DNA from: Manihot esculenta
Lineage: Eukaryota; Streptophyta; Magnoliopsida; Malpighiales; Euphorbiaceae
Length of the DNA stretch: 64,000 nt
Assembly (NCBI RefSeq): GCF_001659605.2
Contig: NC_035177.2
Span: 33,310,136-33,374,135, forward strand
Direction: 5' to 3'
Below the pieces are notes generated by a model. The model saw only the letters and a program-made list of their open reading frames with translations. It did not search any database and was not told the DNA's origin. Both the position numbers and the translations under genes were made by a program. Shown in pieces: positions 33,389 to 45,922 of the stretch (positions are counted from its first letter, which is position 1; every line of letters begins with the position of its first letter).

Positions 33389-34737
33389 TGTTGGATCTAA
33401 GTGTTCTAATCCTTATTTTGATGACTAATAAACAATTGGTGTGCTACTAATTATCTTTAGAAGTATTTGTGTGAACTTGTAGGTCCATAATTTAAATAAA
33501 TGGAATTGCTTTATTTTCAAGAATGAAAAGTGTCAAGATTAGAAGCATATTAGAAGCATACTACAAGAAAGGGACAAAAATATAATTTTTAGTTTATACA
33601 TTGTGAATTTCAATTAATTATGTGTGTTGGCTCAAATTCTTTTTTTTTTTTTAATTCTAAAACTTATAAACATGGTCAATTTTTGAGTAATTATTTTTGA
33701 AGACCAAAATGAAATTTGACGTATGAAGCCTTTGTGAAGATATTTTTCTATCAAATAAGAGATTTCAAATGATAAGTTACAAAAATTTAAATATCATAAA
33801 AATTGAAAGTTTGTAACTTAAGTTTTTGCTCAATAACTCTTTGAGGGAGCAAAATGAAAATTTTCAAATAGAGTGCTTTGAAATTATTTTTTATCAAACT
33901 AAAAGATCTTAAAATATAGGTTACAAATATTCAAACGGATTGAAAAATCAGAATTTTATAGTCTAAATTATAAATTTTCAAATAATAAAATATTTTTGTA
34001 TCTCTAAAATCAATGTTAGACTTCCAAAAGTAGAGAAAAAGAGGAAAAACTCTCAAATATTCGGTCGTCAAACATTGGGATTTTAGCCGCCGAAAAACTG
34101 TTTTCAAGAAGTTGTGCTTTCACTTCCAAAGGTTCGGCCGTCGAACTTGAATTTTTTTTAGCACAAAATAACATCTATTTCTATACACAAATGGCTATAT
34201 TTGCATTTAATGCATCTCCAATGACTATATTTATGTTATAACTATAAATATAATGTGTTTTTTATCTGAAAAAAATTATAACAACTATCTAAGCACACAT
34301 TAATTGAGATTCAAGGTTTTCACACTTTTTCTCTCTCTAAACCTTGAATCATAACATTAATTTCTTGAAAGTTTACTTTGAGTTGTAATTGGTTTGTGTT
34401 TGGAAATTGAGTGAAGGTTGTTGAGTGAATTAATTATAGTGGGTGTGATTTTGAGTAGAGGATTGCTCTTGTGAGAAAAAAGAGAATGGTAAAGAGCAAG
34501 GGTTTTGCTCTAGAATTATAAGAAATTATAATCTTCACCCAAATAAGATTTGATAGTGGAGTTGAACTCTGAAGGAGGGTCTTGAGGAGAGGAAGTAGGT
34601 TTGAGATAGCTGAACCTCTATAAATTTTTGTGTTTATTATCACTCTTCCTTCCTTATTCCTTTTTAATTTGTATTTTTAGCCTTCAATTTTTTATAAACC
34701 CAATTCACCCCTCCTTGGTTTGCTTCAAGGAACAACA
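33389..34737 (+). repeat. Copia B 5' LTR, unit 2
   Basis: TGTTGGATCTAAGTG to GGAACAACA, about 1.35 kb, followed by AGTAGTATCATAGC (decayed primer site). Contains the motif GGTTCGGCCGTCGAAC at about 34131. Confidence 0.75.
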
Positions 34738-34797
34738 AGTAGTATCATAGCTAGTCTTCTTTTCTTGAAGATTTAATCATCTTAGAGTAAAGATCAA

Positions 34798-35645
34798 ATG
34801 GCAACACTCAATATTCAAGAAGGTTAATCGGTTGTGAGAACACTCTTCTTTGATAGGAATGATTTTATATATTAGAAAAATAGAATATACTATTTATTCA
34901 AATCGAAAGGAGTTGATTTACGGGATATTGTAGAAAATAGTCATTTCTTTTCAATAAAAGTGATAAAGAGAAAGCAAGAACAAAAACCTAAGAGTAAATG
35001 GAGTGAATTAGAGAAGAGAAGGGTAGCCCTTAATGACAAAATCATTCACATTTTTTTGTGCTCTTAGTAGAAGTGAGTACAACAAAGTACGTATAAAGTC
35101 TATAGCCAAGGAGATTTGGGATGCTTTAGTTGTCACTCATGAAGGTACCAATCAAGTCAAAGAAAATAAGATGGAATCCTTCATCTACCAATATGAGTTA
35201 TTCAAAATAAAATTCGATGAAACTATTAGCTAAATGTGTAATAAGTTCATTGAGATCATTGGAAGAATGAAATCTCTTGGGAAGACATTCACAAATGAGA
35301 AATTGATGAAGAAAATTCTTAGATGTCTAGCTAAGGAATGGCTACCAAATGTGATCTCTTTAAAGGATGCTAAGGACTTGATAAGGTACAATTTGATGAA
35401 CTTTTGGGGAATCTCATTGATTATGAGATGACTCTAGAGAGAGAGCAAGTGGAGGAATCTAGCAAAATAAAAAAGAACATTGCTCTAAGGGTATCCTTTG
35501 AAGACACTAGTGAGGAAGAAGAAGAGCTAAATGATGAAGAATTAGCCTTGGTGACTAGAATGATAAGAAAGTTGCTCTTTTAAAATAAAAGGTTCATCCC
35601 AAAGAAGAGTTTTAGAAAGGAGAAAGGTGAATCAAGCAAGAAGGA
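34798..35645 (+). pseudogene. Copia B gag (UBN2-type), unit 2
   Basis: Counterpart of the unit 1 gag. It keeps an ATG (34798) with MATLNIQEG, then breaks at a TAA within a few codons. The same UBN2 blocks follow (SEWSELEKRRVALNDKIIHI, KSIAKEIWDALVVTHEGTNQ, MCNKFIEIIGRMKSLGKTFT). Frameshifts near 35060 and several stops. Confidence 0.8.
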
Positions 35646-35649
35646 TGTT

Positions 35650-36702
35650 GAGCATATTGCCCTTTCCATTCCTGTTACTAATATAGAATTCACTGAATTT
35701 GTATTACACACACCTAATCCTACTGTACCCAGCCTCAATGAGCTTTTTTTCCCTAAAAGATCTCAGAAATATAGATAGCCTCCAACTTGGATGCAAGACT
35801 ATGCTAATCTTGTGCCCACATCCTCTCTTTCCTTTTGTCCATCCTACAACTCTTACATTTGCAATGTGAACAAAGTTCATGAGCCTTGCACATATGCACA
35901 AGCATCCAAGGATGTTAAATGGGTTAAGGCCATGGAACAAGAGCTACAAGCCTTGGAAAATAACAATACCTAGACCCTTATTGATTTACCGAAGAACGAA
36001 AAGGCTATAGGCTGCAAGTGGGTATGTGAAATTTAAACCCACTAGTGAGGTAGAGATACAAAGCATATTTAATTGCAAAAGGTTTCAATCAAATAGAGGT
36101 TTGGGCTATAAAGATATATTCTTTCCTGTGGCTAAGCTTATGACAGTGAGAATCTTCATTACTTTAGCCACTTCTAAATAATAACCCATCTTTCACTTAG
36201 ACATAAATAATGCCTTTTTACATAAATATTTAAATGAAGAGATATATGATACCTCTTTAGGGTTATCACAAGGCCCAGCTTGGCGAAGTTTGTTTACTTC
36301 AAAGGTCCCTATATGGGCTCGAACAAGCATCTAGCCAGTGGAATATTGAGTTTACTATCTTCCTTAAAACTTTGGGCTTTACACAGTCCTCTCATGATTA
36401 TTGTCTTTTTATTCAACACACTGGTACTTTATTTCTAGCTCTATTGGTATATGTTAATGATGTAATCCTAGTGGAAACTCTATTAATGCAATTAATGAAT
36501 GCAAACATGCATTACACTCTAAATTCACTATCAAAGATTTGGGGCCTCTAAAATATTTCTTAGGCCTTAAGGTTGCCAGATCCTCACAGGACAGTATTCT
36601 AAGTCAAACAAAGTTCATTTCAGATGTTCTCAAAGATGCGGGCATGTTCCATTATAAGCCAACATCATCTCTTTTACCACAGGGTTTACATCTGACTCCT
36701 GA
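35650..36702 (+). pseudogene. Copia A, unit 2: RT part, left of nested insertion
   Basis: Counterpart of 27780-28855: MQDYANLVPTSSLSFCPSYN, then TYAQASKDVKWVKAMEQE, GCKWVCEI, and the RT core with LLVYVNDVILVE (catalytic YVDD reads YVND). It is interrupted at CTGACTCCTGA by the solo-LTR nest and resumes at 43893. Confidence 0.85.
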
Positions 36703-38767
36703 TGTAATACCCGGCTAGACTCCAGTATCGGAATTCCTACCGTCCGGTGGAATCTCGAATGTCGAAAATCTCTAGAAGGGTAAAATCGTATTTTCATGAA
36801 ATGTTTTTATGTATTTTATGGTTTTAAGTAAGAAAGAAATTGAGTTTTGAATGAAAAAGACCATGGAGGCATTTCCAGGTTCAGCCGCCGAACCTCAAGT
36901 TCGGCCGCCGAACGTGGGATAGTTTAGGGAGGCACATTAGGATTCCGAATGTGGCTCATGTTCGGCCGCCGAACCTCATGTTCGGCCGCCGAACCTCATG
37001 TTCGGCCGCCGAACATGCATGTGTTTCGGAGTCGCCTTCAACTTCCGAAGGTGGCCTAGCTTGCCACCTATAAAAGGACCCATAGTTGAAAATGGGCGAG
37101 CTTTCTCCCCTATTTTCGGCCAACGGTGAGTCCATGCCCTCCCATGGTTGGTTTTAATGTTCTTCCTTAAATCTTTCGAGTTTTAACAAGTTTTAACTTG
37201 GTTTTGAAGATTTTTGAAGCTTAGAGCAAGTTTTAGAGCTTGGAGGTCCAAGGAGCTAGATTTCTCCCATCTCCAAGTTAGGATCGTCCTTCCTCTCGAT
37301 CTTCAAGAGGTAAGCCTAGATCCTACCTTTCTTGTATGTTTTAAACAAGTTTTATGAAGTTATGGGGTAGAAATACATGTGTAAGTTAGTTGTTTGTTGT
37401 CAGGGTAAATGTTGAGTTTATGGGTAATGTATGTTGTTTGAGTTGCTTTATGTGTTTGTGTTGGGGTTTAGGATAGTTTGAGACTCCTAAATGCTTATTT
37501 GCTTGTGTATGCTTGTTGTAGAATAGGTAAATGCATGTTTGAATGGTTTGGAAGGAAAAATGTGCATGTGGAGGCTGAGTTCTGCCCTTTGGAAGAACTC
37601 AAGTTCTGCAGCCGAAGGACTTTCAGCCGCCGAACCTGCCTGTGGATGTAATACCTTGCTAGACTTCGGTATCGAAATTCCTACCATCCGGTGGAATCTC
37701 GGATGTCGGAAACCTCTAGAAGGGTAAAACCATGTTTTCATAAAATGTTTTAATGTATTTTATGGTTTTAAGAAAGAAAGGAAATTGAGTTTTGAATGAA
37801 AAAGACCAAGGAGGCATTTCCAGGTTCGGCCGCCGAACCTCAAGTTCGGCCGCCGAACATTGGATAGTTTAGGGGGGCAAGTTAGGCTTCCGAAAGTTTC
37901 AAAGGTTCGGCCGCCGAACCTCATGTTCGGCCGCCGAACTTGCATGAGTTTTGGAGGCACTTTAGGCTGCCGAAAGGTGGTCTGGCAGCCCCTATAAAAG
38001 GGCTCCATGGCCGAAACAGGCGAGTTTTCTCCCCATTTTCAGCCACGATGAGTTCCTGCTCTCCCATGGTTGATCTTTGATGTTTTTCCTCCGATCTTTC
38101 ATGTTTTAACAAACTTTATGTTGATTTGAAGATATTTGAACAAAAAGAGCAAGTTTTGAAGCTTGGAGACTAAAGAGATGAGATCTCTCCCATCTCCGAG
38201 CTAGGATCGTCTCTCCTCTCGTTCTTCAAGAGGTAAGAGTAGATCCATAGTTCATTTCATGTTTTAAGCAAGTTTTATGAAGTTTCTTGGGGTAGAAATG
38301 CATGTGTAGGTTTATGATGAGTTTTTGGTTAAATATGTGTTTATGAACAATGTATGTTGAATATGCATGTTTGATGTGTTTTGGTTGGGGGTTTAAGTTA
38401 GTTTGAGACCCCTATGTGCTTGTTGGCTTGAGTTTGCTTGTTGTAGAATAGGTAAATGCATGTTGAATGAGTTGGGAGGCTTTTGTGCATGTTGGAGCTG
38501 AGTTTTTGCCCTTTGGGAGAACTCAGGTTCGGCAGCCGAAGGCTCTTTCGGCCGCCGAACCTGCCTGTGGTAGCATGTATCGGCTGCCGAACCCTGCCCC
38601 CGAAAGAGGACTTTCTGCTCTGGAAGGGAGTTTCGGCCGCCGAAGGTGCCGCCGAACATGCATGAGTTTCGTCTCTGGAAGGAACCTTTGGCCACCGAAA
38701 GTGCCGCCGAAGGTGCATGACTTTCGTCTCTAGAGGGCCTTTCGGCCGCCGAACCTGCCGCCGAAAG

Positions 38768-41276
38768 TGTAATACCCGGCTAGATTCCGGCATCGGAATC
38801 CCTACCTTCCGGCGGAATCTTCGTTGGAATCTGGAATTCTGAAGATGCCAAAGGCTTCTAGAGGGGTAAAATGTGTTTTCTAAAATGTTTTCACATGATT
38901 TCATGGTTTTAAATGAAAATGAATTGAGTTTTGAAAAGAAAAGACCAAGGAGGCATTTGTCAGGTTCGGCCGCCGAAAGTGAAGTTCGGCCGCCGAACAT
39001 GGGAATGCTTCGGGAGCGCCTTTGGCCTCCGAAAGTCTTGTTTGAACGAGCCAAGGTTCGGCCGCCGAACATGCATGAGTTTAGGGGGCACATTAGGCTG
39101 CCGAAGGTCTCTGACCAGGCCACCTATAAAGGGCCCTCAGATCGAAAATGGGCGAGTTTTCTCCCCATTCTCGAGCTCAGGTGAGTTTATACACTCCTTT
39201 GGCCGTTTTCATGTTTTTCTTCATCTCCTTCATGTTTTCATGAGTTTCATGGCTGTTTTGAAGAGTTTTCAAGCTTAGATCAAGTTTTGGAAGCTTGGAG
39301 ACCCAAGGAGTTGGTTTCTCCCATCTCCAAGTTAGAGCTCGCACAAACCCTCGATCTTCAAGAGGTAAGTGTAGATCCTTGCTTTCCTTGTGTTTTAATG
39401 GAGTTTTAATGGGTAGATATGCATGTTTAGGTTTATGTGGGTTTGATGCCCAATGTATGATTATATGTGTTTATGTGATGATATGTTGTTAGTTTATGCT
39501 CCTTTATGCATGTGGGAGTGAGTATGCATGATGGGGAGAGAGTATGTGAGGATTTGGGTTGTTTTGATGGTTTTGGCCTATGTGGGTCATAAACTATCTA
39601 GGTATGTTTTGATGTTGTTTTTGGAGTTTAATCTAGTTGTTAAGCTCCTTTATGCATGGTTTTAGGTTTATGCATGTTTTGGTAAAGTTGGGTGCTTGTT
39701 TTGGGGTGTTTGGAAGGTTTGGGAGGCTTGAATGCATGTGAAGCTGAGTTCTGCCCTTCTGGGAAGAATTCAGGTTCGGCCGCCGAAAGTAGCTTCGGCC
39801 GCCGAACCTGCCTTTGGATGCATGGTTTGGCCGTCTAACCTTGCCCCCGAAAGTTGAGTTTTGGCTTGAAAGCAGACTTTCGGCCGCCGAAGGAAGGTTC
39901 GGCCGCCAAAAGTGCCTGACTTTCGTCTCTGGAGAGGGACTTTTGGCCGCCGAAGGTGCCGCCGAAAGTGCCCGAGTTTCGTCTCTGGAGGAGGATTCGA
40001 CCGCCGAAGGTGCCGCCAAAAGTGCCCTGTCCAGCCTTTTCAAGGTTGTTTTCTATGCATGATTAAGTGATGTTTTAGAGGGTTTTTGGGGAGTTGTTTA
40101 TGAGTTGTTTAGAGTGTGTTGGCACCTCATTCGAGTCCACCTGTGTAGGATCGGACCCGAGGGATCGAGGAGGCCATCAGTGTTAGCAGTTGCAGAGTTA
40201 GTCCAGCGTCTGCCAGAGGTGAGTAGAACTAAACTTAAATCTTTATTTTATGAAATCAAATGCCTAAAGCATGCTCATGCATCATGTTTATATGTAATAG
40301 GTTGATTGCACTAGTTACACGAATATGAAGCATTGCATTATTTACTGTTGTTGGAGATTGGACCAAGGACGACCCCACTAGCCCTAGACATGTTGTGAGA
40401 CTTGGCCGGGCCAGGCATACATTTTCAGTTGTTGTAAGACCTGGCCGGGCCAGGCATACGAAGGTTGTGAGACCCGGCTGGGCCGGGCATACTGAGACTG
40501 GAAGGGATGTTTTGGGGTTGGGTCCAATCCGTGATATGATTTGTTTGTGCTATGACGCATTTCATGAAAGTATGTAATTAATGAACTGTTTTCTTTGTTT
40601 CTACTCACTAGCTTTTTAGCTCACCCCTCTCCCCTAACCCCAGTGTTGCAGGTTTGAAGAAGATCGGGAAGTCTCAAGAGTTAAGGTTATGGTTATGTAA
40701 TAGATTAGTAAGCTTTTAGTGTGGACATGTATTAAGATTCGATATTCTTTTTGTTAAGATGTTATGTATTGTAAGAGTTATGTTTATGGATTAGAACTGT
40801 GCTTGGCCCTAAGACTTGGTTAGTCCCTTTTTAATGCATGATGTATGTAATGTTTTAGATGTTGAGTTATGTTTGAACTAATCTTGTGGCATGTGTTGTT
40901 TACCACACTAGTGTTTGATGAGGACCCTTGTAGAGGTCTTATGTTTGTGGTTTTGTTGCATGCACAGGTTAGGTTCTAGTTCCTTGGATGTGACTCCGGC
41001 TTGATGTATGTTGTGTTGACCCAGCTAGAGTTTTGATGAGGGCTCTAGTAGGGGGTTCTTGATGTTTTCAGTTATGTCGCATACAGGTCAGGCTCGGTTT
41101 GTACATCAGATGTTTGAATTTTTATGTTAAAGTTTCGATCATGTATGGGATTTGACCAGGAGATAGGAGGTATGTTTGGCTTGCTACGGGTCCCGGCGGC
41201 CTTAAGCCGATCTGGATCCTAGCGCCGGTGACGGTTCGGGCCATTACAGAGGGGTATCGGTTTCCGGGTCGTTACA
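38768..41276 (+). mobile_element. Solo LTR copy 4 (innermost, uninterrupted)
   Basis: Begins TGTAATACCCGGCTAGAT and ends TTTCCGGGTCGTTACA, 2509 bases, target duplication GAAAG at 38763-38767 and 41277-41281. TATA at 39125-39131, a splice-donor-like CAAGAGGTAAGTG near 39359, and the conserved block GGCGGCCTTAAGCCGATC before the end. It is the complete reference copy of the family in this window. Its 3' end carries about 26 extra bases (GGGCCATTACAGAGGGGTAT) relative to the sisters. Confidence 0.88.
40391..40492. repeat. Three short tandem repeats in solo LTR copy 4
   Basis: Three units of the form GTGAGACTTGGCCGGGCCAG followed by GCATAC, with variation, separated by spacers of about 10-20 bases. 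They occupy the same relative position as the minisatellite at 41669-41872 in copy 3, but with different sequence. Confidence 0.75.
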
Positions 41277-41668
41277 GAAAGTGCCCTGTTCAGCCTTCTT
41301 TTGCATGATTTATGTGATTATTTTAAGGTGTTTTAGGGGGTTTTTGGGGAGTATTTTAGAGTCATGTTCATAGATGTTTGGTCCCTCATTTGAGTCCACC
41401 TGTGTAGGTTCAGACCCGAGGAACCGAGGACCTCAGCAGTGAGATAGCTGCTTCAGCCAGAGGTGAGTGGAATAAATCATTACGTTTTAAAGCAAATAAA
41501 TAAATTTTGAGCATAATACATGCATCACGTATGCCATGAGATATACTAGGATTGTTTGCACTATAATTCATGAATATGTTGCATTACATAACTTGATGAT
41601 GATGTGGATGGATGTTGAATGATCCTTTAATCCTCGTATGTTATGGTATGATGATGATACGGTATGGA

Positions 41669-41872
41669 AGACCAGTGAGGCCCATTCTACGCCCCTGGCA
41701 CTATGTTAAGAGAAAGACCAGTGAGGCCCATTCTACGCCCCTGGCACTATGTTAAGAGAAAGACCAGTGAGGCCCATTCTACGCCCCTGGCACTATGGAA
41801 TGTTATGCTATGTTATATTATGTTAAGAGAAAGACCAGTGAGGCCCATTCTACGCCACTGGCATGATTGGAC
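41669..41872. repeat. 46 bp minisatellite in solo LTR copy 3
   Basis: Units starting AGACCAGTGAGGCCCATTCT at 41669, 41715, 41761 and 41832; the first three are spaced exactly 46 bases and are virtually identical. Degenerate relatives (GTCCAGGAAGACCCATTCTA) occur at the same place in copy 2 (about 43127-43262) and in the copy at 56693 (about 58200). Confidence 0.88.
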
Positions 41873-43897
41873 TATGTAGAGGACTATTGGTGACAAGTCC
41901 ATCCTTGATGTGATTTGTTTGTGATGTGTTGCACTTCATGAAAGCATGAAATTTAAATTGAATGTTTATTTATTCTGCTCACTGGACTTTATAGCTCACC
42001 CCTCTCCCTTAACCCCCAGATTTGCAGGTACAGGGTAGACCAGGAGGTCAGCTAGAGTAAAGTTGTGGTCATGTAATAGCTAGTGGTGGACATGATAAAT
42101 ATTGAAATGTAATGTATGGTTCAGTAATGTAATGATGTTATTGAGGATAGAATTGTGCTTGACCATAGTATGTTGTCAATCCCTTTTTAGTACATGATCT
42201 TAAATGTTTAATGACGATTATGTAATCCAAGCTTAATGTATGTTATGTTACCCCACTGGAGTATTTGATGAGGACTCCAGTGAGAGGTTTTATGTTATGG
42301 TTTGTGCATGCACAGGTTAAGCTTGGTGAAAGAATGAATGAAAGAATGAAAGAAAGAATGAATGAATGATTAATTGAGAAAGTTTTAATATTTTTATGTA
42401 ATTGTTGATCATGTATGGGATTAAACAGGTATTCAGGATGAATGTTTGGCTTGCTACGGGTCCCGGCGGCCTTAAGCTGATCTGGATCCTAGCGCCGGTA
42501 GCGGTCCGGTTTCTGGGTCGTTACAGTGGAGGCAAGCCTTTGGCTGACGAACCCTGCCCTCGAAAGCAGGACTTTCGGCTCTAGAAGGGAGTTTCGGCCG
42601 CCGAACATGCATGAGTTTCGTCTCTAGAAGGGACTTTCGGCCGCCGAAGGTGCCGCCGAAAGTGACTGAGTTTCAGCTTTGGAGGGACTTTCGGCCCCCG
42701 AACCTGCCGCTAAAGGTGTCCTGTTCAGCCTTCTTTTGTATGTTTTTCTATGATTATTTTAAGGTGTTTTATGGGGTTTTTTGGGAGTAGTTTAGAGTTA
42801 TGTTCATGTATGTTTGGTCCCTCATCTAAGTCCACCTGTGTAGGTTTAGACCCGAGAAACCGAGGACCCCAGCAGTGAGATAGCTGCTTCAGTGTCTTGT
42901 CAGAGCTAGCCTGAGGTGAGTAGAATGACTCTTTATGTTTCAAAGCAAATAATGAAAGTTTTAGCATGATTCACGCATCATGAATGCCATGAGATATATT
43001 AGGTTGTTGCATTAGAATTCACGAATATGTTGCATTGCATATTATGTTGTTGATGTGGATGAACATTGAGTGATCCATTAGCCCTTGTATGGTATGATAT
43101 GATATGATGATGACACGGTATGGAAGTCCAGGAAGACCCATTCTAAATCCCTGGTACTATGTAAAAGAAAGTCCAAGAAGACCCATTCTACGTCCCTGGC
43201 ACTTTGAAATGTTATGATATGTTATGTAAGAGAAAGACCAGGACCCATTCTACGTTCTGGCACTAATGGAAATGTAGAGGGCTATTGGTGACAAGTTCAT
43301 CCTTAAGGTGATTTGTCTGTGATGTGATGCATTTCATGAGCATGAACTTTAAATATAATGTTTTATTATTCTGCTCACTGGGCTCTAGTAGCTCACCCCA
43401 TTCCCTTAATCCCCCAGGTTTGCAGGTACGGGCTAGATCAGGAAGTCAGCAAGAGTAAAGTAATGTCTTATGTAATAGTTAGATGTGGACATGAATATAA
43501 TGTAATGTAAAGTATGGTACAGTAATGTAATGTAATGATGATTATTGAGGTTTAGAGTTGTGCTTGACCCTAGTATATTGGTTAGTTCCTTTTGCACATG
43601 ATCTGTAAAATGTTTTATTGATGTTTTATGTAAACCAAGTTTATGTATGATATGTTACCCCATTGGAACATTTGATGAGGGCTCCAGTGTGGGGTTTTAT
43701 AGTTATGAGTTGTGCATGCGCAGGTTGAGCTTGGTTAATGAAAGAGAAAGTTTAAAGTTTTATGTATATGTTTGATCATGTATGGGATTTAACAGGTATA
43801 CAGGATGTATGTTAGGCTTGCTATGGGTCCCAGCGGCCTTAAGCCGATCTGGATCCTAGCGCCGGTAGCGGTCCGGTTTCCGGGTCGTTACACCTGA

Positions 43898-44603
43898 TTC
43901 AAGAGAGCTTCTGAGTGAACCTGATATGAACAGGAGGCTACTTGGAAGGCTTCTTTACATAAATGTAACTAGGCCTGATATATGTTATACGATACAACAT
44001 CTCAGCCAATTTATAAGCATGCTTAAAGCCTCAGTGGGAGGCTGATGTACATCTACTTAGATATCTTAAAGGCTCTTTACATCTGGGATTATATTTTCCT
44101 ATCACTAATGTTTTATCTCTCATTGCTTATTGTGATTCGGATTGAGTATTTTGCTTAAATTCTCAGAAGTTCTTATCTGGTTACTGCATATTTCTGGGGC
44201 CTCGTCTTATATCTTGAAAAACAAAGAAACATACTGCAGTTTCTAAATCATCTACTGAGACAGAATATTGGGTCATGGCTAACACTGTTTGTGAGCTTCT
44301 TTGGATTAGCTATATTCTTAAAGACTTGTATGTTTCAGTTGCTCTGCCTATCCCTCTTTATTATAACAGCAAAGTAGTATTTCACATTGTTGCTAACCCA
44401 GTGTTTTATAAATGCACCAAGTATATCGAGATCCATTACCATATTGTGCGAGATTAGTTCCAATAAAGATTAATTTTTCCTAGCCATCATCCTATGCAGG
44501 AACAATTGACAGATCTCTTTACTAAAGTTTTGCTTGTTTTTCATCATAGCTCTTTGTCTAACAAGTTGAATCTACTCTATCTACCTGCTTCAACTTGAGG
44601 AAG
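43898..44603 (+). pseudogene. Copia A, unit 2: RT/RNase H part, right of nested insertion
   Basis: Continues the RT remnant interrupted at 36702: RELLSEPDMNRRLLGRLLYI, then the RNase H region with ANTVCELLWISYILKDLYVS and CTKYIEIHYHIVRD, then the polypurine tract TTGAGGAAGGG. Stops are frequent. Confidence 0.85.
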
Positions 44604-44861
44604 GGTGTTGAGTTTACTATTATGTAATAATATGAGTTTATTCTATAAAATAGCTGTGTAATATGTAATAATTTTAAGAATTAAAATATAATTACAAAAC
44701 TCTGTGGTGATAAGAGGCATGTGACTTGTTAGTGCATATCTCAGCACTAGTTTTGCCTTCAAACATTGTAACGTTACTTTTTTTTTCTTTTTAATAAAAC
44801 AAGAAAATGTTTCTTTTTCTTTCTTTGATCATATATTTTCCATGGAGAATATTTTCTAATA
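44604..44861 (+). repeat. Copia A 3' LTR, unit 2
   Basis: TGTTGAGTTTACTATT to ATTTTCTAATA, about 258 bases. Counterpart of 29573-29822; the terminal CA has mutated to TA as in unit 3. Confidence 0.75.
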
Positions 44862-45922
44862 AAATAATTTATTTTTTATTATTTAATTTTAATTTAAAAA
44901 TAAAATATATTAATAAAATTTATAAATAGAGGTATTAATAAGATTTTTAAAATATAAAAATTACTTTTTTAAAAAAAATACAGGTCATTTTTCTTAAAAT
45001 AATTTAATTTTTCTTTAATTAAAAAAATATTTTATGTTAACTAATTTTTTAAGTGTTCTAAACGTTAAAAAAAGTGAAAAATATTTTTTAATAAAATATT
45101 TTTCATCAACAATATTTTTCAAAACATAATTTATTTTCCATTGTTTAATTTAAATTTAAAAATAGAATATATTAACAAATTTATAAATAGAGGGTTAGTA
45201 AGATTTTTAAAATTAAAAAAAAAAAAGACTTTCTTTTTTTTAAAAGACTAATTTGATTTTCTTAAAATAAATTAATTTTTTAATTACAAAAATAATTTCC
45301 GTTAAATAATTTTTTTGAGTATTAATATATTCAAACAGAAACTTAATCTTAAATATTAATTTTATCTTCTACATTTTGATAATTTAATCAATTAAATGAA
45401 ATTTAATTCCAACGTATATAAAATAAATTGAAAGTAATAAAAAATTTAGAGGAATTGACTTGAAAATTAAATAATGTTAATTACTACCCATGAAAAGAAA
45501 TTGTCAAATATGCCGTTGACATAGGACAAGAGTCCATAAACATTGGTGAAAAATGAATATTTTTAGAAATTAAGCAAGAAATATATATAGTTATTATGTT
45601 TGGCCAGCAAAGACCCATGACCTTATTAGCTACGCATTTCATTTCATTTTCCCAATTCCAACTTCAAACTTTTAAAAATATTTATTCTTGCTACTATGTC
45701 ATAAACAACTATCCAAAAAGACAAGTTTAGATTCATAGGTTTCATCACCCAAAGAATTTTCAAGAAAAATAAGTGTTTACACACATCATTTCACCTTCTT
45801 AACCCTCCTAACCCTGCTTACCTATATAAAGGGAAAGAAAGGAACACATAAGAAATCACTGTAAAACACAAAAAAAATTAAGAAAAGCATATAAAGAGTG
45901 TTTATAAGAGATAATCAAGAAA

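Larger units (their letters stand above)
37647..42525 (+). mobile_element. Solo LTR copy 3 (middle of nest)
   Basis: Begins TGTAATACCTTGCTAGAC and ends TCTGGGTCGTTACA, with target duplication GTGGA at 37642-37646 and 42526-42530. Own sequence 37647-38767 plus 41282-42525, about 2.4 kb. TATA box TATAAAAG at 37993-38000, 346 bases from the start as in the sister copies. Inserted in the GC-rich motif cluster of copy 2. Confidence 0.88.
36703..43892 (+). mobile_element. Solo LTR copy 2 (outermost of a three-level nest)
   Basis: Begins TGTAATACCCGGCTAGAC and ends CCGGGTCGTTACA. Perfect 5 bp target duplication CCTGA at 36698-36702 and 43893-43897. Units 1 (about 28855) and 3 (about 51695) hold the uninterrupted site CTCCTGATT. 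Own sequence is 36703-37646 plus 42531-43892, about 2.3 kb, with a TATA box (37069-37076) 366 bases in and GGTTCGGCCGCCGAAC clusters. The rest is the nested copies. No ORF of note. Long-LTR gypsy solo LTR is the best reading. Confidence 0.88.

Noticed and set aside
36890..39960. CRISPR-like array from the recurring CGGCCGCCGAA motif
   Set aside because: Spacing is irregular, the repeat is a short near-palindrome within plant LTRs, and there are no unique equal-length spacers.
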